Assembly: GCF_024347535.1 (NCBI RefSeq) | Contig: NZ_AP025497.1 | Coordinates: 2,108,001 to 2,172,000 of the forward strand | Length of the DNA stretch: 64,000 nt | From: Vibrio kanaloae | GTDB lineage: Bacteria > Pseudomonadota > Gammaproteobacteria > Enterobacterales > Vibrionaceae | Direction: 5' to 3' | In this document: piece after piece, positions 37,956 to 47,337 of the stretch | Layout: each line of letters opens with the position of its first letter | Numbering within the stretch: position 1 is the first letter of the stretch | Translations under genes and position numbers: made by a program | Notes under the pieces: model-generated | Seen by the model: only the letters and a program-made list of their open reading frames with translations | Told to the model about the DNA's origin: nothing | Databases searched by the model: none

Positions 37956-39074
37956 TTATGCTTTCTCAGCTAAGATAATACGTAAAGTACGACGTAGTGG
38001 TTCTGCTGCACCCCAAAGTAATTGGTCACCCACAGTGAACGCGTTCAAGAAATCGTTCCCCATAGACATTTTACGCAGACGGCCAACAGGTACCGACATT
38101 GTCCCTGTTACTTTAGCAGGCGTCAGCTCTTGCGCTGTGATATCACGATCATTAGGTATCACTTTAACCCAATCATTGTGCGTTGCGATGATCTCTTCGA
38201 TTTCGTCCATTGGAACGTCTTGCTTAAGCTTGATCGTCAATGCTTGAGCGTGACAACGCATTGCACCGATTCGGACACACGTACCATCGATAGGAATTGG
38301 CTGACCATCTAGGCCAAGGATTTTGTTCGCTTCTGCACCCGCTTTCCACTCTTCTTTACTTTGGCCGTTCTCACGTTTTACATCGATCCAAGGAATCAGT
38401 GAGCCCGCAAGAGGAGCACCAAATTGATCTGTTGGGAATGAAGATGAACGAATCGTATCGGCAACCTTCTTATCAATATCAAGAATCGAACTTGAAGGAT
38501 TAGCCAACTCAGAGCTTACACTGTCGTTGATCACGCCCATTTGCGAGATAAGCTCACGCATATTCTTAGCGCCAGCACCTGATGCCGCTTGATAAGTCAT
38601 AGCACTCATCCACTCGACCATGCCTTTCTCATATAGGCCGCCTAGCGCCATAAGCATTAAGCTCACAGTGCAATTACCACCAACGAAAGTATTTGTACCG
38701 TCATGAATACCTTGCTGTATTTGAGCCAAGTTCACAGGATCAAGAGCTATGATTGAATCAGTGTCCATTCGCAAGGTAGAAGCAGCATCAATCCAGTAAC
38801 CCTTCCAACCTGCTTGGCGCAGTGCTGGGTACACCTTTGATGTATAATCGCCACCTTGACAAGTGATCACTGCATCAAGTTGTTTTAGGCTATCAATGTC
38901 AAAAGCATCTTGAAGTAGACCCGCATCTTTACCACCTAAAACAGGAGCAGGGATACCAATCTGAGATGTGCTGTAATAAACAGGCTCAATTAGGTCGAAG
39001 TCTTTCTCTTCAACCATACGTTGCATTAGTACAGAACCAACCATACCACGCCAACCAACTAGACCTACTCTCAT
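37956..39074 (-). CDS. asd: Aspartate-semialdehyde dehydrogenase
   Basis: Reduces aspartyl phosphate to aspartate semialdehyde, feeding lysine, diaminopimelate, threonine and methionine synthesis. The 372-residue product has the N-terminal NADP motif VGWRGMVGS, catalytic Cys135 in GGNCTVSLM, and the catalytic His segment [12 protein letters not shown]. It matches the E. coli-type enzyme in length (367). Vibrio often have two asd genes; this is the E. coli-like one. It is a single gene. Confidence 0.96.
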   Translation of the reverse strand: MRVGLVGWRGMVGSVLMQRMVEEKDFDLIEPVYYSTSQIGIPAPVLGGKDAGLLQDAFDIDSLKQLDAVITCQGGDYTSKVYPALRQAGWKGYWIDAASTLRMDTDSIIALDPVNLAQIQQGIHDGTNTFVGGNCTVSLMLMALGGLYEKGMVEWMSAMTYQAASGAGAKNMRELISQMGVINDSVSSELANPSSSILDIDKKVADTIRSSSFPTDQFGAPLAGSLIPWIDVKRENGQSKEEWKAGAEANKILGLDGQPIPIDGTCVRIGAMRCHAQALTIKLKQDVPMDEIEEIIATHNDWVKVIPNDRDITAQELTPAKVTGTMSVPVGRLRKMSMGNDFLNAFTVGDQLLWGAAEPLRRTLRIILAEKA

Positions 39075-39487
39075 CTCTCACTCTCCATGTATAAATTAAA
39101 AAATTATTACCCCCCATCTATAAGTTTTTCAGAAACAGAACTCAAGTGCTTTTTGTAAAAAAGTGTAACTTTTTCGTTTATTTTAAGTGAACACGATGAA
39201 TAATGCAGTTATCTCAGTTAAGCATTCCATTCCTTTATCATTGACAAAACACTCAGTATTCATTCAATTCAAACGTTTACCTCGATAAAACGTTCAATTT
39301 TCAAACGGCCCTCTCGCTCTACAATAGCAATAACCACTAGTTAAGAAAGGTTAAGCAGCATAATGCTTCACAAAATAAAAACAAAAACCAACATATAATA
39401 ATCATGAATTTAACACTTTTTTAGATTATGAAACCAACTTTGATTTACTTAACAGTCAAATATCACAACTTGGAGGTATTTTTTCGA

Positions 39488-39544
39488 TATAATAAACTAA
39501 TTACTGTAGTGTCCACTTCGTAAACACACTATAACGAAGCACTA
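39488..39544 (+). promoter_or_regulatory. Predicted -10 element and leader hairpin upstream of the NhaC-type gene
   Basis: TATAAT at 39488-39493 is a perfect -10 hexamer without a clear -35. About seven bases after the implied start, a hairpin forms: TAGTG (39507-39511) and CTTCGT (39516-39521) pair with ACGAAG (39534-39539) and CACTA (39540-39544). The remaining roughly 410 bases back to asd are AT-rich with no gene. Confidence 0.4.
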
Positions 39545-39572
39545 TAAATGCTCGAAATCACAAGAGGCTTTT

Positions 39573-41009
39573 ATGAAGCAGAGTAAAACTCGCCTACCGA
39601 ACCTATTGCAGGTATTCATCGCGTTAGGATTATTCCTATCCCTTGCTTTTTCCTTTACAGCTAAGCTTGACCTTCCTATTCAACTTGCCTTGTATATTGG
39701 TTGGTTCATTATCATGGTTCTTGGTATTCGTCTTGGCCACCAATACAAAGACTTAGAAAAAGCAGCGCTCAAAGGTATATCCAACGGTTTAGGCGCAGTT
39801 TTAATACTTTTAGCTGTGGGCGCTCTTGTTGGTACCTGGATCTCGGGCGGGATCGTACCTACTATCATCTATTATGGTCTGAAAGCTATTCACCCTTCTA
39901 TCTTCCTTTTAGCGACCATGATCATCTGCTCTCTAACAGCATTGGCTACCGGCACTTCTTGGGGTGCAGCGGGTACAGCCGGCATTGCGATGATGGGTAT
40001 TGGCCAAGGCCTAGGTGTTCCAGCACCAATCACCGCAGGCGCTGTACTTTCGGGCTGTTACTTCGGCGATAAGATGTCACCTCTGTCTGATTCAGTGATC
40101 CTTGCTTCTTCAATGTCTGGTGTTGAAGTAGTTGAACACATAAAGGGCATGCTGCCTGTTGCGTTAATAAGCTACGTAATTACGGGCATTATGTTTACCG
40201 CATTTGGTTTCCACTATGCGGGCAACGTTGACATGAGCCAAGTAGACTCTGTGATTAAAGCAATGGAAGCTCAGTTCTACATCACACCTTACTCATTCGT
40301 TCCAGTAGTGATCGTGCTTGGCCTATTAGCTTTCCGCATGCCTTCATTCCCTGTGATCAGTTTTGGTTCTCTGCTAGGTATTATCTGGGCAGTCATGATC
40401 CAAGAGATCGACTTCCTTACTGCATTTAACACAGCATGGGCACCGTTCTCTATCTCATCTGGTGTTGAGTTCATTGATTCAATTCTTAACCGTGGCGGCA
40501 TGTCTTCAATGCTTGGTTCGGTTGCGGTTATCGTGTTTGGTTTAGGTTTCGGTGGCTTACTGGATAAAGTAGGCGTGCTAGAGACGATTGCTAAAGTGTT
40601 CGAGCGCCGTGTAAACAGCGCAGGCTCACTAGCAACTAGCACCATTGGTACGGCTTTCATGGGTAACGTATTTGGTTCAGCGATGTATGTATCACTTATC
40701 CTTACGCCAAAAATCTGTGCGAAAAACTACGACCGTTTAGGCTACAAACGTAAGAACCTTTCTCGCAACGCTGAGTTTGGTGGCACTCTAACGTCAGGTA
40801 TGGTTCCGTGGAGTGATAACGGTATTTACATGGCGAGTATTCTTGGCGTTGCGACGCTGTCTTACGCACCGTTCATGTGGCTAAGCTTTATCTGTATCAT
40901 CGTAACGATCGTGACGTCTTACATGGGCTGGTTCGTTGATAAGTGTGAACCGACAGCGCCAGCACTTGAAACTGAGGAAACGGCACAATTAAACAAGCAG
41001 CAAGCGTAA
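39573..41009 (+). CDS. nhaC: Na+/H+ antiporter NhaC family
   Basis: A 478-residue inner-membrane antiporter with eleven to twelve helices. Visible features of the NhaC family are LALYIGWFIIMVLGIRLGHQ, GTSWGAAGTAGIAMMGIG, the conserved GDKMSPLSDSVILASSMSG, and NAEFGGTLTSGMVPWSDNGIYM. It should expel Na+ in exchange for protons, or possibly exchange an organic ion, since some family members are malate-lactate antiporters. The second NhaC-superfamily gene in the window (the other is at 27.5 kb) is only distantly similar. A terminator follows. Confidence 0.88.
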   Translation: MKQSKTRLPNLLQVFIALGLFLSLAFSFTAKLDLPIQLALYIGWFIIMVLGIRLGHQYKDLEKAALKGISNGLGAVLILLAVGALVGTWISGGIVPTIIYYGLKAIHPSIFLLATMIICSLTALATGTSWGAAGTAGIAMMGIGQGLGVPAPITAGAVLSGCYFGDKMSPLSDSVILASSMSGVEVVEHIKGMLPVALISYVITGIMFTAFGFHYAGNVDMSQVDSVIKAMEAQFYITPYSFVPVVIVLGLLAFRMPSFPVISFGSLLGIIWAVMIQEIDFLTAFNTAWAPFSISSGVEFIDSILNRGGMSSMLGSVAVIVFGLGFGGLLDKVGVLETIAKVFERRVNSAGSLATSTIGTAFMGNVFGSAMYVSLILTPKICAKNYDRLGYKRKNLSRNAEFGGTLTSGMVPWSDNGIYMASILGVATLSYAPFMWLSFICIIVTIVTSYMGWFVDKCEPTAPALETEETAQLNKQQA

Positions 41010-41039
41010 GTCATTCAAACGTTAATGATTTACATGCAA

Positions 41040-41068
41040 AAAGAGCGCCCTAGAGCGCTCTTTTTTTG
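41040..41068 (+). terminator. Terminator after nhaC
   Basis: Stem GAGCGC (41043-41048) pairs with GCGCTC (41055-41060), with A/T extension and seven T. Confidence 0.88.
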
Positions 41069-41098
41069 ATCTACTTAGTTACTGAATTAGGAATTTAC

Positions 41099-42277
41099 TT
41101 ATTTGTTGGCGGTTCGTTTCCCCAACCAGTAACCGATGCCTAACGGTGCAAAGAACACCACCAAGATAAACAGGATGAAGTAGATAATCACACCTTTGAT
41201 TAACTCCATTAGCTTATCAATCGCAAGCACGACCACTTCTTGAGAAACACGGTCTAGATCTTGAGTGAACAGCTCTCTTTCTGAAGTCACAATACCTGCA
41301 ATCTCAATGCGCTCTTTCTCAATCATCTGTACTAAAGCTTCTCTCTCACGCGTCACCATCTTTTCCAGTGCCACGCGTTCATCGCTCAGCATCGCTAATT
41401 TTTGGTCGGTTTTATCACTAAAATCGTTTAGCAATGGCTGCATTTCTGTCGACAGAATAGAAGCCAGCGTTCGCATGTACTCAGGGTTATTTTCGATAAA
41501 GTCTTGCATGCTTGCTGATGTTTGACGAAGGCTTTCCAACGTCGTAGACAGATCTTCACCCGTTAGTGAGCTGTTCAATGCAACCAATTCGGCCTTCCAC
41601 GACATCAGCTTTGGCGTCTGATCAGCCATTACACTTAAACGGTCTGATGCATCACTCATTGCTTCTGGCATGCTTCCCAAATTTTGCACGATTTGAGATT
41701 CGTCTTTACCTAAGTAAGTAAGCCAATCATGGTAAGCGGGCGTAATCCTAAATGTGAGATTTTTAAATGGATAGCTAGCAGCAAACTGCTCGACAAACGC
41801 TTGGCTCTTCTTAAAGTCACTAGTACTCAATACGCCTTTTGCCAATTTTTCCGCTTCTTGAGTAAGAGCGTGAGCGGTTTCTACTGCATGATCAGTTTCG
41901 AATAGGTCGGCACCATCACCTTGCGTATAAAATTGATCCATTTGAGCAGTAAATACCCACGAATCAATTAACGCTGAAGTCGGAGAAGTTTGGTAAGCCG
42001 CTTGCTGAAGTCCCTGCTCTGCATGTATTTTCCAAAGCAGAACATAAGATTGGTGTAAAGTATCGTCGTCAGGATAAGATTGAGCGATGAGATCCGCAGA
42101 ATCTTCCACGCGAGTAAAGAAAATTCTAGCGTATTCACGCGTCATAATCCGAGCATTGAGCTCTTGTTGAGTCAGCGGTGTTGTTTGGCTATCTAACTTA
42201 ACTTCTAAGAGAGAACAACCACTTAGAACTATGATAAATAACCACACCATCAAACACTTACTAGAAACACGCAACAT
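41099..42277 (-). CDS. Putative lipoprotein with coiled coil and C-terminal membrane helix
   Basis: A 392-residue protein I cannot assign to a named family. The start is the ATG at 42277 with AGAGGTGG upstream; the longer frame begins with TTG. The N-terminus is a lipoprotein signal with lipobox LSGC (Cys21, next residue Ser, which favours outer-membrane sorting). The middle is helical. Residues about 290-350 form a charged coiled coil (VALEKMVTREREALVQMIEKERIEIAG). Near the C-terminus is a strong membrane helix (IIYFILFILVVFFAPLGIGYW). The downstream part resembles chemotaxis-type helical stretches. It follows the HPt gene by about 85 bases in the same direction, so they may form an operon. 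Confidence 0.7.
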   Translation of the reverse strand: MLRVSSKCLMVWLFIIVLSGCSLLEVKLDSQTTPLTQQELNARIMTREYARIFFTRVEDSADLIAQSYPDDDTLHQSYVLLWKIHAEQGLQQAAYQTSPTSALIDSWVFTAQMDQFYTQGDGADLFETDHAVETAHALTQEAEKLAKGVLSTSDFKKSQAFVEQFAASYPFKNLTFRITPAYHDWLTYLGKDESQIVQNLGSMPEAMSDASDRLSVMADQTPKLMSWKAELVALNSSLTGEDLSTTLESLRQTSASMQDFIENNPEYMRTLASILSTEMQPLLNDFSDKTDQKLAMLSDERVALEKMVTREREALVQMIEKERIEIAGIVTSERELFTQDLDRVSQEVVVLAIDKLMELIKGVIIYFILFILVVFFAPLGIGYWLGKRTANK

Positions 42278-42361
42278 ATCCACCTCTGACAAAGACTAAT
42301 GGCGCGGATTGTATGAGCACTTCGTCAGAGTATTGTCAAGATTCCCACAAAATTAGTATGA

Positions 42362-43780
42362 TTATTCTAAATATGCCATAGCAGAGTCAACTGAAGCCTG
42401 AATCGCCTGTTCCAGCTCTTCTAAATCGTGTTCACTGATAGGTCTAGATTGTTTCATTGTCATTTCAATACTTGCGGCAATAATCGCTAATCTGGACGCT
42501 TTAATGCTACCAGCAACACCTTTTAGGCTATGTACAACACGAGCAGCAGCAGGTTCATCTTGAGTGAGCAAAGATTGGAACTTAGCGAAATCGTCAGCAT
42601 GATCTTGTACAAAGACACCAAGCAACAATTCAACGGACTCAACATCACCATCGAGCGTGTCTAACATTTCTTCGATATCAATCTCAGGCTTTGAATCCGT
42701 CACGCTGACAATATACCCCTCAGACATTTGCGCCTCTTCTGTGTTGTGCTGAATAGTTTGTTGTATTGCAACGCCAGGTTGCTTTGGAGGCTGAAGCTCG
42801 GAGTTTTGGTCCCGTGAGTCCCTTTCCGATAGGTAAGAGTCATTTTCGGATTGCTTGATAGCCGAGGACATTACATTGTCATTATGTTCTTCAAACGATC
42901 TATCTTCTGCACTAGAAAATGGGGGGACATTGTCCTTACTAGACTTCACTTCAGGATCTCGACCCAGTTCTTGATCTACTTCTTGCATCACTCGTTTAGA
43001 GCTAACTCCCCACCAAACCAACGCTATTATCGCAACTAAACTTAAGCCTAGCATGACAGTTAAGAGCTTGAATTGACGGTCATTAAATTCAGCTTCAAGT
43101 TTAATGATCTGTTCGTTAACCGAGTTTTTCTTAATTTTATCAACCAGAAAATTTATCCGAGCATAATCACCCAACAATACGGAAGCGTCAGCCAGTAACT
43201 GTTGGATAGCATCTTTCTCTTCGTCTTCTAACAAATAAGACTTATCCAAAATAGAATCAAAAGCTCGATAAGTCGCTGATGAACGATGAGTGTCGGAATA
43301 CATGGCTTCAAAAACAACCACACCGAGTTCATTCAGTAATGGTTTTAGCTCAGGATACAGGCCAGTATCAGCGCGTAATATCTTTATGTTATCGACAAGG
43401 TCTTGAACCTGACTTTCTATTGGGATGAATTCATCAAACTTCTCAAGAAATTGGTCCACAACATAAAGTAGCTGATTAACATCAGGCCGAAAGAATGTGT
43501 GTTGAAAATCAGATTCAATCTGCAGTCGAATCGAATACACTAACTGTGCATCAAGGGCTAAGTCATTAATACGGGAGACTCGAAGAGGTTCAGAGAAGTA
43601 AAGCGACTGCCTCAACTCAGTAACACGAATGTCGAGTTCTTCAATTTGAGCAAGGGAATGGTTGTAAGAACGGCTAAGCTGAAGGATGGCCAACGCAGGA
43701 AGTAACCATAGAGTCAGAAATACAACCAAGAAAGTTGCTGGCTTTTTAAAGCGATGGGGCGTTGCCACTGATTGTTCCAT
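42362..43780 (-). CDS. Membrane-anchored HPt-domain protein without a kinase domain
   Basis: A 472-residue protein. The ATG at 43780 has AAGGA six bases upstream; the codon before it is a TTG. Layout: a membrane helix near residues 15-37, a periplasmic helical sensor-like region of about 200 residues, a second membrane helix (LLTVMLGLSLVAIIALVWWG), a Ser/Glu-rich disordered linker, and a C-terminal HPt domain with the phosphorylatable His417 (VVHSLKGVAGSIKA). Hybrid sensor kinases have the same ends but with HAMP, kinase and receiver domains between, and none is present here. It may be an input module for another kinase, or a reduced kinase. Confidence 0.85.
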   Translation of the reverse strand: MEQSVATPHRFKKPATFLVVFLTLWLLPALAILQLSRSYNHSLAQIEELDIRVTELRQSLYFSEPLRVSRINDLALDAQLVYSIRLQIESDFQHTFFRPDVNQLLYVVDQFLEKFDEFIPIESQVQDLVDNIKILRADTGLYPELKPLLNELGVVVFEAMYSDTHRSSATYRAFDSILDKSYLLEDEEKDAIQQLLADASVLLGDYARINFLVDKIKKNSVNEQIIKLEAEFNDRQFKLLTVMLGLSLVAIIALVWWGVSSKRVMQEVDQELGRDPEVKSSKDNVPPFSSAEDRSFEEHNDNVMSSAIKQSENDSYLSERDSRDQNSELQPPKQPGVAIQQTIQHNTEEAQMSEGYIVSVTDSKPEIDIEEMLDTLDGDVESVELLLGVFVQDHADDFAKFQSLLTQDEPAAARVVHSLKGVAGSIKASRLAIIAASIEMTMKQSRPISEHDLEELEQAIQASVDSAMAYLE

Positions 43781-43886
43781 CAATATTCCTTGTACGTATC
43801 GACTTCACACCATTGCAGTTATCAGAGAGTGTAAAGCGAAAAATAAGCGACAACATCCCGCTGCCGCTATTATCTATGAACAGGTG

Positions 43887-44891
43887 TTATGACTTGTTAC
43901 GAGTCAATTGGTCACGCAAGTTCGGGGGCGTACCTTTAATCGTTAGTGTATCTGTCTCCGGATCGTAAAAAACACGTTCACCAAGAAGCAGACTATCAAA
44001 ACTAACATTCAAACCGCCACCAGCACCAACAAATTTTGTTAGTTTACGCATAGTTGCGCGATCTGCAGGAAAGCTATCTTCTAACTCGTAGCCTTGTTCA
44101 CTAGTATAGTCAAAGAAGCTAGTGCCATCAGTGCTTGCTGGTAATTCACCTGAAAGCTCACGAACTTGAACCTCATCACCGGCTTTTAGCTGTTCATTGC
44201 AGTAATCCGCCACCTGCTTTTTATAGCTAATCGCTTCTTCTTTCTCTAATTTAGAGTCAGAAACAAAATCTTCTACCGCTTGCATCAATACTTGGTTTTG
44301 CTGCTTAGCATCTAAACCCACTTCGGCTTGAAGGAAGTCGAGGAAGAAATCAGCAACTTTACGCCCAACACGCCCCTTAATATAAGTAAGGTAACGATTC
44401 GATTCTTTATCTGTATCGTATGTAGAAAGATCAAGACGCGCGACGATGTCCATCTTTGAAATATCAAGGTAGTCAGTCGCGCTAATGTCTAGCCCTTCCG
44501 TTACTTTCAGACTTTGATTCGAAGGTAACAAACCAATAAAAAGATAGTCCGTTGCCAGTGATTGGTATTCGGCTAACACCAAAGTACCCTCGTCAGCAAA
44601 AGGGTATTTTGAAAGTTCATCTTTTAGACGTAGCGCACTTTTCTGAGAAAAATCATAGAAACTTTGCTCTCCCGCCCGAAATTCATGCAACGACTGCTGG
44701 AATTCGCTGTCGGATTTGAAAGAACCAAACCCTTTGCCTGCTTTTGAGTTGAACACTCGATGAAGTTCAGCGACTAGGCTTTCAGATGAAGCATCGTTTT
44801 CTAAAGATTCAGCACGATAGTTAACAATCAGCTCTTCCTGATCATTCTTGCTTAGTTGATGTAAAATTACGTTGGAAAGGTGAAGGCTCAT
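43887..44891 (-). CDS. yejK: Nucleoid-associated protein YejK (NdpA)
   Basis: Nucleoid-associated protein of the NA37/YejK family (334 residues; E. coli 335). Family features include the N-terminal SNVILHQLSKNDQEELIV, the AEYQSLATDYLFIGLLPSN segment, YLTYIKGRVGRKVADFFLDFL, and the C-terminal LLLGERVFYDPETDTLTIKGTPPNLRDQL. It is divergent from yejL-yejM, exactly as in E. coli. Its detailed role is unclear; E. coli YejK interacts with topoisomerase IV. Confidence 0.94.
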   Translation of the reverse strand: MSLHLSNVILHQLSKNDQEELIVNYRAESLENDASSESLVAELHRVFNSKAGKGFGSFKSDSEFQQSLHEFRAGEQSFYDFSQKSALRLKDELSKYPFADEGTLVLAEYQSLATDYLFIGLLPSNQSLKVTEGLDISATDYLDISKMDIVARLDLSTYDTDKESNRYLTYIKGRVGRKVADFFLDFLQAEVGLDAKQQNQVLMQAVEDFVSDSKLEKEEAISYKKQVADYCNEQLKAGDEVQVRELSGELPASTDGTSFFDYTSEQGYELEDSFPADRATMRKLTKFVGAGGGLNVSFDSLLLGERVFYDPETDTLTIKGTPPNLRDQLTRNKS

Positions 44892-44975
44892 AGTGAAAAT
44901 ATTACCGTTCAGGTTTCAGTTGTTGTGCATAGTAGGTTATCATAAGCCGCTTTTACTATCATTATTAGAGTCCTT

Positions 44976-45203
44976 ATGCCGATTACATCTAAATATACAG
45001 ATGATCAAGTTGAAAAAATCCTAGCTGAAGTAGGTGCCGTGTTATCTAAGCACAAAGCTTCACCAGAACTTTCACTGATGATCGCTGGAAATATCGCAAC
45101 CAATGTCTTAAATCAGAACGTTGCTGCTTCACAGCGCAAAGGAATTGCTGAAAAATTTGCCGAAGCTTTGATTTCTTCTCTTGAAGATAAAAAGTCTCAC
45201 TAA
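44976..45203 (+). CDS. yejL: YejL family protein (UPF0352)
   Basis: A small 75-residue helical protein of unknown function. It has the typical start [19 protein letters not shown] and the [16 protein letters not shown] segment. It precedes yejM by 28 bases, so the two are probably co-transcribed, as in E. coli. Confidence 0.93.
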   Translation: MPITSKYTDDQVEKILAEVGAVLSKHKASPELSLMIAGNIATNVLNQNVAASQRKGIAEKFAEALISSLEDKKSH

Positions 45204-45231
45204 GTTTGATTGACGGATAAAAGAATTATAA

Positions 45232-47034
45232 ATGGTAGACAGCGCAAACTCATATAGCGATCGCGTATCTCGACTGGTTGGTTGGGGTCACTGGTTTGCA
45301 TTTTTCAACATCATTGCTGCGATGTTGATCGGTACTCGTTATATTACTCAATCTGCTTGGCCAGAAACCCTATTGGGTCAATTTTATTTGGCTGCATCAT
45401 GGGTTGGTCATTTTGGCTTTTTAGTCTTCGCGCTCTATCTATTAGTGCTGTTTCCGCTCACTTTTGTTCTTCCGTCGAGGAAGTTATTACGTTTGGTTGC
45501 CGTTTGCTTCGCGACCATAGGTTTAACTGTCCTGCTAATTGATACCCAAACGTATCAAAATATAAACCTCCACCTGACACCTGTCGTGTGGGAGGTTTTA
45601 TTTAGTGGAGAGGAGTCTGCATTCACTTCTGATTTGCAACACCTCTTCATTGTTATGCCACTTATCTTCTTATTACAGCTAGGTCTGTCTGAATGGGTTT
45701 GGCGTAAACAGCGTAAACTATCTCACAAGCACATCGGCCGACCAATTGCGGCAGTTTTCTTTTTATGCTTCATCAGCAGTCACCTCACTTATATGTGGGC
45801 TGATGCCTTTTTCTATAACCCGATAACAAGCCAAAAAGCCAACTTCCCACTGTCTTACCCAATGACAGCGAAAAGCTTTATGGAAAAACATGGTCTGTTA
45901 GATCGTGAAGAGTACCTACAGCGCTTGGAAGAGAACAAAGAAAGCGTAAATTTAGTTAGCTATCCGCTAGAAAAAATTCAATACAACCGTCGCAGTGATG
46001 ACCTAAACGTCCTGATGGTAAGTGTAAACAACCTTCGTTCTGATGCATTAAACGCAACAGCAATGCCAAATAGCTACACCTTTTCTCAACAAGCAATCAA
46101 CTTCACAAATCATTACAGCTCAAGTAACGATATGTATGGTATTTTTGGTTTGTTTTACGGCCTGCCAAGTAGTTATTCAAGCAGCATCAAAGCACAAGGC
46201 TCAAGCGCCGTGCTATTAGGTGTGTTAGAGCATCATAATTATAAATTTGCTGCGTTCAGTGGTGATAACTTTGAAGACCCACTGTATTCAGAAATTATTT
46301 TCCGTGGTCGTGAAGTGACACCAGAGCAAGCGACTCTCAATGATCAGAGTGCTATTCAAGCATGGTCTGATTGGGTTCAGTCACCAAAAACCAAAGGTCC
46401 TTGGTTCAACTTTATTGAGCTGACTACACTTGATAACTTTTCGAACTACGATTTAAATTCTGACTCTGAGTTAAGCACTGAAGAACGCTTTGCTGCTGAC
46501 TACAAAAAATCAGCACAAGCAGCTGACAAGCAGTTGTCTACTATTTATGCTGAACTAGAACGTTTAGAGCTTAGCGATAATACTGTTGTCATCATTACCT
46601 CAAATCACGGTACAGAATTTAATGAGACTAAAACGAATAGCTGGGGTGCCAACTCTAACTATAGTCGTTACCAACTACAGGTTCCTTTGTTTATCAGCTG
46701 GCCGGGTAAGTCACCATCTGAGTACACTCATCGCTCAAGTCATCTGGACGTGTCTGTCACGTTAATGCAAGAATTACTGGGGGTATCTTCGAACCCCACC
46801 GATTTCAGCAGCGGGCGCAATCTGTTTGATGAACGTAATAGGAAATGGATTTTAGCTGGCGACTCTCGTGAGCTAGCCCTAATCACAGACAAACAAACAA
46901 CGGTGTTAGATAAATTTGGTAATTACAAGTTATACGACCAAAACTATAAACGCCTAAAAGATATCAGCCCTCGCTTACCTGTATTGATGCAAGGCCTTAC
47001 TGAGCTACAGCGTTTCTACACAAAAAATGATTAA
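45232..47034 (+). CDS. yejM: Inner-membrane sulfatase-like protein YejM (PbgA/LapC)
   Basis: In E. coli this essential protein senses lipopolysaccharide and controls LpxC stability through LapB. The 600-residue product (E. coli 586) has five N-terminal membrane helices (DUF3413) and a periplasmic alkaline-phosphatase/sulfatase-fold domain (LNVLMVSVNNLRSDALN, VVIITSNHGTEFNETK). In E. coli the sulfatase fold lacks hydrolase activity. Here the usual catalytic position reads NALNATAMPN. The 22 bases between yejL and the ATG hold a weak ribosome site. Confidence 0.93.
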   Translation: MVDSANSYSDRVSRLVGWGHWFAFFNIIAAMLIGTRYITQSAWPETLLGQFYLAASWVGHFGFLVFALYLLVLFPLTFVLPSRKLLRLVAVCFATIGLTVLLIDTQTYQNINLHLTPVVWEVLFSGEESAFTSDLQHLFIVMPLIFLLQLGLSEWVWRKQRKLSHKHIGRPIAAVFFLCFISSHLTYMWADAFFYNPITSQKANFPLSYPMTAKSFMEKHGLLDREEYLQRLEENKESVNLVSYPLEKIQYNRRSDDLNVLMVSVNNLRSDALNATAMPNSYTFSQQAINFTNHYSSSNDMYGIFGLFYGLPSSYSSSIKAQGSSAVLLGVLEHHNYKFAAFSGDNFEDPLYSEIIFRGREVTPEQATLNDQSAIQAWSDWVQSPKTKGPWFNFIELTTLDNFSNYDLNSDSELSTEERFAADYKKSAQAADKQLSTIYAELERLELSDNTVVIITSNHGTEFNETKTNSWGANSNYSRYQLQVPLFISWPGKSPSEYTHRSSHLDVSVTLMQELLGVSSNPTDFSSGRNLFDERNRKWILAGDSRELALITDKQTTVLDKFGNYKLYDQNYKRLKDISPRLPVLMQGLTELQRFYTKND

Positions 47035-47050
47035 ATGATCGTCAATTATA

Positions 47051-47078
47051 AAAGGGAAGCCAGTCGCTTCCTTTTTTA
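47051..47078 (+). terminator. Terminator after yejM
   Basis: Stem GGAAGC (47055-47060), loop CAGTC, stem GCTTCC (47066-47071), then six T. Confidence 0.87.
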
Positions 47079-47171
47079 TAACCATGAGCGATTAGAAAAT
47101 AAGCAACCAAACAAAATTATGAAAATTAAGGGTTTACAAGTTCCTCTACCCCTTATATTATTCACGCCACT

Positions 47172-47262
47172 GGAGGGATGGCTGAGTGGTCGAAAGCACC
47201 GGTCTTGAAAACCGGCAACCGTTAATAGCGGTTCTAGGGTTCAAATCCCTATCCCTCCACCA
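47172..47262 (+). tRNA. tRNA-Ser (anticodon TGA)
   Basis: A 91-base tRNA with the long variable arm of serine tRNAs. Acceptor GGAGGGA pairs with TCCCTCC; D-arm GGCTGAGTGGTCGAAAGC; anticodon loop CTTGAAA with TGA; variable arm about AACCGTTAATAGCGGTT; T-arm GTTCAAATCC; discriminator A and encoded CCA. Confidence 0.97.
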
Positions 47263-47270
47263 CATTAAAG

Positions 47271-47299
47271 AAAGCCGCTGAGAAATCAGCGGCTTTTTT
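47271..47299 (+). terminator. Terminator after tRNA-Ser
   Basis: Stem AGCCGCTGA (47273-47281) pairs with TCAGCGGCT (47286-47294), then T-run. Confidence 0.88.
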
Positions 47300-47337
47300 G
47301 TATCTGGCGTTTGCGTAAAGAGCTTACGTAGTTTCTA

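Noticed and set aside
39075..39487. Lysine riboswitch upstream of asd
   Set aside because: I see no lysine-riboswitch core or stem pattern; the region is AT-rich with weak structure.
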